Assembly: GCF_005795905.1 (NCBI RefSeq)
Contig: NZ_VAWE01000001.1
Coordinates: 2,576,501-2,640,500 of the forward strand
Source: Streptomyces marianii
GTDB lineage: Bacteria > Actinomycetota > Actinomycetes > Streptomycetales > Streptomycetaceae
Length of the DNA: 64,000 nucleotides
Direction of reading: 5' to 3'
The notes beneath the pieces were generated by a model. It made no database searches. It was not told where the DNA came from and was given only the letters and a program-made list of their open reading frames with translations. Shown piece after piece: positions 61,509-64,000 of the stretch (its first letter is position 1; each line of letters begins with the position of its first letter). Position numbers and translations under genes: made by a program.

Positions 61509-62009
61509 TCACATCTGGCCGAGAACCGTCTGTGCGTCGAGGTTTCGCCTGTCGTATTCCGCCCACACGACCTTGCCGGGCGCCGCGCAGAGCCGTGGGC
61601 CCCAGCCCCATCGGTCGGCGAGGGCGGCGACGAGGAGCAGACCGCGCCCGTCGGTACGGTCGGGGCCGGGGAAGTGCTCCGCGGGTTCCGGGAGCCGCTC
61701 GCCGCGGGTGTCGGCCACCTCGATCCGCACGGTGGAGAGCGGCTGTACGAGCACGGTGAGCCGCACCAGGAAGTCCCGGCCCGGTACCCGGCCGTGGTGG
61801 ACGGCGTTCGCGCTGAGCTCGGCCACCAGGAGAGTCACGGCGTCATGCTCCTCGGTGCCGTACGGGAGCCCCCAGGCGTGCAGCCGCTCCGCGCACAGCC
61901 GGCGGGCGAGCCGGGCGCCACGGGGCGTGGAGGTGAAGCGCATCTCGAAGTGGTGTGCGGACGTGGTTGGTTGGGTGGGGTGAGCAGTGCTGGTGGGGTT
62001 GTTCGTCAT
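61509..62009 (-). CDS. HATPase_c ATP-binding (anti-sigma/serine-kinase type) regulator
   Basis: 166 aa. Short RsbW/SpoIIAB-like Bergerat fold: LLVAELSANAVHHGRV (N-box), VADTRGERLPE (G1) and DGRGLLLVAALADRWGW (G2). Streptomyces has dozens of such proteins, often beside XRE/DUF397 pairs as here. Divergent from the XRE gene. Confidence 0.92.
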   Translation of the reverse strand: MTNNPTSTAHPTQPTTSAHHFEMRFTSTPRGARLARRLCAERLHAWGLPYGTEEHDAVTLLVAELSANAVHHGRVPGRDFLVRLTVLVQPLSTVRIEVADTRGERLPEPAEHFPGPDRTDGRGLLLVAALADRWGWGPRLCAAPGKVVWAEYDRRNLDAQTVLGQM

Positions 62010-62119
62010 GGCTCCACGCTGAGCCGTGGTGGCGTAGCGTGACCATGGGTGACGCGCCGTCGCGTTCCGCTTGTACGCGGGCGGGCGGTGCGGTGTACGC
62101 GCGCGGAAGGGTGGCGGCG

Positions 62120-63004
62120 GTGCGGGACGATGACGCGGGGGCCGGACGGGAGCCGGTGGAGCCGCTCGGGGCGGCGGAACCGGCGGGACAGCGGCCGGAG
62201 GACGAGCCCGGGCAGGGTGTGGTCACGGCGTTCGGGCGGCAGTTGAAGTTGTTCCGGACCCGGGCCGGGCTGGAGCGGGCGGAGTTCGGGAAGCTGGTGG
62301 GATACGCGGCGCAGTCGGTCGCCTCGTTCGAGCAGGGGCGGCGTATCCCGCCGTCCAGGTTCATCGACCGCGCGGACGAGGTACTGGACGCGGGGGGTGT
62401 ACTCAAGGCGCTGAAGGAGGAGGTGGCGCGGGCGCAGTATCCGGCCTTCTTCCGGGACGCGGCGAGGCTTGAGGCGGAGGCCCTTGAGTTGTTCCTGTAC
62501 GCGACGCAGGCCGTGCCTGGGCTGCTGCAAACGGAGGAGTACACGCGCGCGCTTCTCGCTATGCGGCGACCACTGTTGGATGAGGCCACCATCGAACAGC
62601 GCGTTGCCTCTCGGGCAGCCAGACAGGACATCTTCGGCCGATGGCCTGCCCCACTGATGAGTTTCGTCATCGATGAGGCAGTGCTGCGGCGCCCATATGG
62701 TGGGACAGTTGTGCTGCGCGGTGTGTTGGAACAGATTCTTCTCATCGGGCAGAAGCGCAATGTCGAGATCCAGGTCATGCCTGTCAGCCGCGAGGACAAC
62801 GCGGGGGTCGACGGGCCGTTCACTCTGATCACGACCAGGACCGGTGACCACGTGGCGTACCTGGAGGTCCAGGGGCGCAGCATCCTGCTCACAGATCGCA
62901 ACGAGGTCCGCTCTGTGGCGGCGCGTCATGGGATCATCCGATCGCAGGCGCTCACGCCTCAGGAGACCACGGAACTCGTCGAGAAGTTGCTGGGAGAGCT
63001 ATGA
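62120..63004 (+). CDS. XRE-family regulator with DUF5753 domain
   Basis: 294 aa from GTG at 62120 (GGAAGG about 11 bases upstream; GTG at 62111 also possible; the frame is open to 61955). HTH FGRQLKLFRTRAGLERAEFG, SVASFEQGRRIPP, then the DUF5753 part (YATQAVPGLLQTEEYTRALL, RQDIFGRWPAPLMSFVIDEA). Works with the overlapping DUF397 gene in BldB/WhiJ-like regulatory sets. Confidence 0.9.
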   Translation: MRDDDAGAGREPVEPLGAAEPAGQRPEDEPGQGVVTAFGRQLKLFRTRAGLERAEFGKLVGYAAQSVASFEQGRRIPPSRFIDRADEVLDAGGVLKALKEEVARAQYPAFFRDAARLEAEALELFLYATQAVPGLLQTEEYTRALLAMRRPLLDEATIEQRVASRAARQDIFGRWPAPLMSFVIDEAVLRRPYGGTVVLRGVLEQILLIGQKRNVEIQVMPVSREDNAGVDGPFTLITTRTGDHVAYLEVQGRSILLTDRNEVRSVAARHGIIRSQALTPQETTELVEKLLGEL

Positions 63005-63267
63005 ACACGGCACGAACTTCACCCAAGGAACCGGAACTCCTGTGGCGGAAGAGCAGCTACAGCAGCGGCGAGGGCGGTCAGTGCGTGGAGGTCGCCTGGC
63101 GGAAGAGCAGCTACAGCGGTGCTGAGGGCGGCGAGTGCGTCGAGGTGGCCGCCACCCCCGGCACCGTGCACGTCCGCGACTCCAAGCAGCTCGGCGGGCC
63201 CGTGCTGAGCGTGAGCCCCCAGGCATGGGCCGGGCTCGTGGAGTTGGCGGCCGAGCAGACGGCCTGA
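63001..63267 (+). CDS. DUF397 protein with duplicated motif
   Basis: 88 aa; ATG overlaps the XRE stop (ATGA). Normal DUF397 proteins have one WRKSSYS...CVEVA unit; here it occurs twice in tandem, WRKSSYSSGEGGQCVEVA and WRKSSYSGAEGGECVEVA, then HVRDSKQLGGPVLSV and the terminal WAGLVE. The duplication adds 18 codons and keeps frame. Probably a small partner/antagonist of the XRE protein. Confidence 0.92.
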   Translation: MNTARTSPKEPELLWRKSSYSSGEGGQCVEVAWRKSSYSGAEGGECVEVAATPGTVHVRDSKQLGGPVLSVSPQAWAGLVELAAEQTA

Positions 63268-63329
63268 CACGGAAGGGGGCCTCGTACACCGGCGAGGTGT
63301 ACGAGGCCCCCGACTCATGCCGAGGGCGG

Positions 63330-64000
63330 CTACGCCGCGTCGTCCACACCCTCCTCGCGGCGGATCATCCGCCACGCGGCGCGGCGTGCACTGCGGTCCA
63401 GGCTGGACTTGAAGTTCCGGTCCGCACCGAAGTACTGGCGGCCGAGACCGGCGATGGAGTCGACGTGGTCGGCCATCTTGTCCGCGAAGACCTTGTCGAA
63501 GACCTTGCCGAAGTTGTCCTCGTCGTTGACGACGGCCGCGGCCCGGACCTTGGCGTCGGCCTTGGCCTCCTCGAAGGGCCGGATGACGTCCTGTTCGGTG
63601 AAGTCCGTGCCGAACTTGGCGTTGAACCTCTCGATCAGCTCGGACAGGAGCGACTTCTCGGCCTCCTTGGCTCCGCCCGGCCCCTCGCCGAAGCCGGGCA
63701 TCGTCGCGGGCCCTTCCGGGCTGAGGGAGACGTCATGCTCGCCGGTCTTCTGCACACGCAGATGGCTGAGGTCGACTTCGCCGATGTCCACCCCGCCGTC
63801 CGTGCGTCCGCGCAGCCGGGTGAGGAGGTAGCGGCCGTAGAGGTGGAGCCGCTCCAGGTCGGGATCGTGGTAGGGCACGATCTGGGCGAGGAAGCCGTAC
63901 TTGCGCACGTAGTCGTGGAGGTCGGCGCGGAAGTCCTCGGCCGTCCTGACGTCGTCCTCGTCCTCGTCGTCGCGCAGGGCCTCGTAGCGGGTGACGGCCG
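63330..64000 (-). CDS. Type I restriction enzyme R subunit, C-terminal part (5' end beyond window)
   Basis: Open from the stop at 63330 to the window edge; about 223 residues. Segments YGFLAQIVPYHDPDLERLHL, VDIGEVDLSHLRVQKTGEHD, KEAEKSLLSELIERFNAKFG, TDFTEQDVIRPFEEA and LDRSARRAAWRMIRREEG match the helical C-terminus of HsdR-like proteins in actinobacteria. The helicase and nuclease motifs are outside. The C-terminal domain couples the motor to HsdM/HsdS. Confidence 0.7.
   Translation of the reverse strand, partial: AVTRYEALRDDEDEDDVRTAEDFRADLHDYVRKYGFLAQIVPYHDPDLERLHLYGRYLLTRLRGRTDGGVDIGEVDLSHLRVQKTGEHDVSLSPEGPATMPGFGEGPGGAKEAEKSLLSELIERFNAKFGTDFTEQDVIRPFEEAKADAKVRAAAVVNDEDNFGKVFDKVFADKMADHVDSIAGLGRQYFGADRNFKSSLDRSARRAAWRMIRREEGVDDAA

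Noticed and set aside
59562..62042. 826-residue plus-strand open frame opposite the Ser/Thr kinase gene
   Set aside because: Antisense shadow; the minus strand has all kinase motifs.

Overview
The window is high-GC DNA from a Streptomyces-type actinomycete. The evidence is GTG/TTG starts with purine-rich ribosome binding sites, the gene order atpIBEFHAGDC, glyA, prfA, rpmE, rho, thrBC, hom, lysA, and an actinomycete integrative and conjugative element (AICE) of the pSAM2 type. The order of the first 30 kb matches, from memory, the SCO5350-5376 region of S. coelicolor. All functional calls are by reading the sequence; no database search was possible.

Layout. 1-2200: 3' end of a GH18 chitinase, a membrane protein, a 66-bp tandem repeat array and a DUF2550 gene. 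2317-10215: complete F1Fo ATP synthase operon on the minus strand. 10605-18682: minus-strand housekeeping genes (polyprenyl-phosphate sugar transferase, GlyA-like PLP enzyme, LMW-PTP-like protein lacking the nucleophilic Cys, Sua5/YwlC, PrmC, RF1, L31, LCP protein). 19024-23080: secreted trypsin-like/FG-GAP protein and Rho. 23471-30427: threonine/lysine genes thrB, thrC, hom, lysA, the ArgS-related nrtL and a response regulator.

30873-51426: a 20.5-kb AICE integrated in tRNA-Arg(CCG). It is bounded by a 42-bp perfect direct repeat (30904-30945 and 51385-51426). The core is int, xis, a RepSA-like initiator, small genes, a TraB/FtsK translocase and a GntR repressor with two identical palindromic operators. 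A large nested inverted repeat is a candidate origin or transfer locus. Cargo (38.6-51.2 kb) includes a membrane protein, an FGE-sulfatase-domain protein, a TerD-family protein, an OGG-fold protein, a HAD-like protein, an IS256-type transposase, a small Cys-rich protein, two tandem paralogues beside a 186-aa protein and a divergent XRE/TPR regulator, and a phosphotransferase gene split by an IS3 element. Between cargo genes lie degenerate repeats ending in a shared motif, and there is an orphan 3' half of tRNA-Ser. Both suggest stepwise accretion from other elements.

51427-59790: a second accessory stretch with a RecD2-type helicase divergent from a TPR/SEC-C protein, an IS481 remnant, an AAA ATPase with a nuclease-like C-terminus, a GNAT acetyltransferase and a second IS3 element. 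59805-64000: Ser/Thr kinase, HATPase regulator, XRE/DUF5753-DUF397 pair and the 3' part of a probable type I restriction R-subunit gene cut by the window end.
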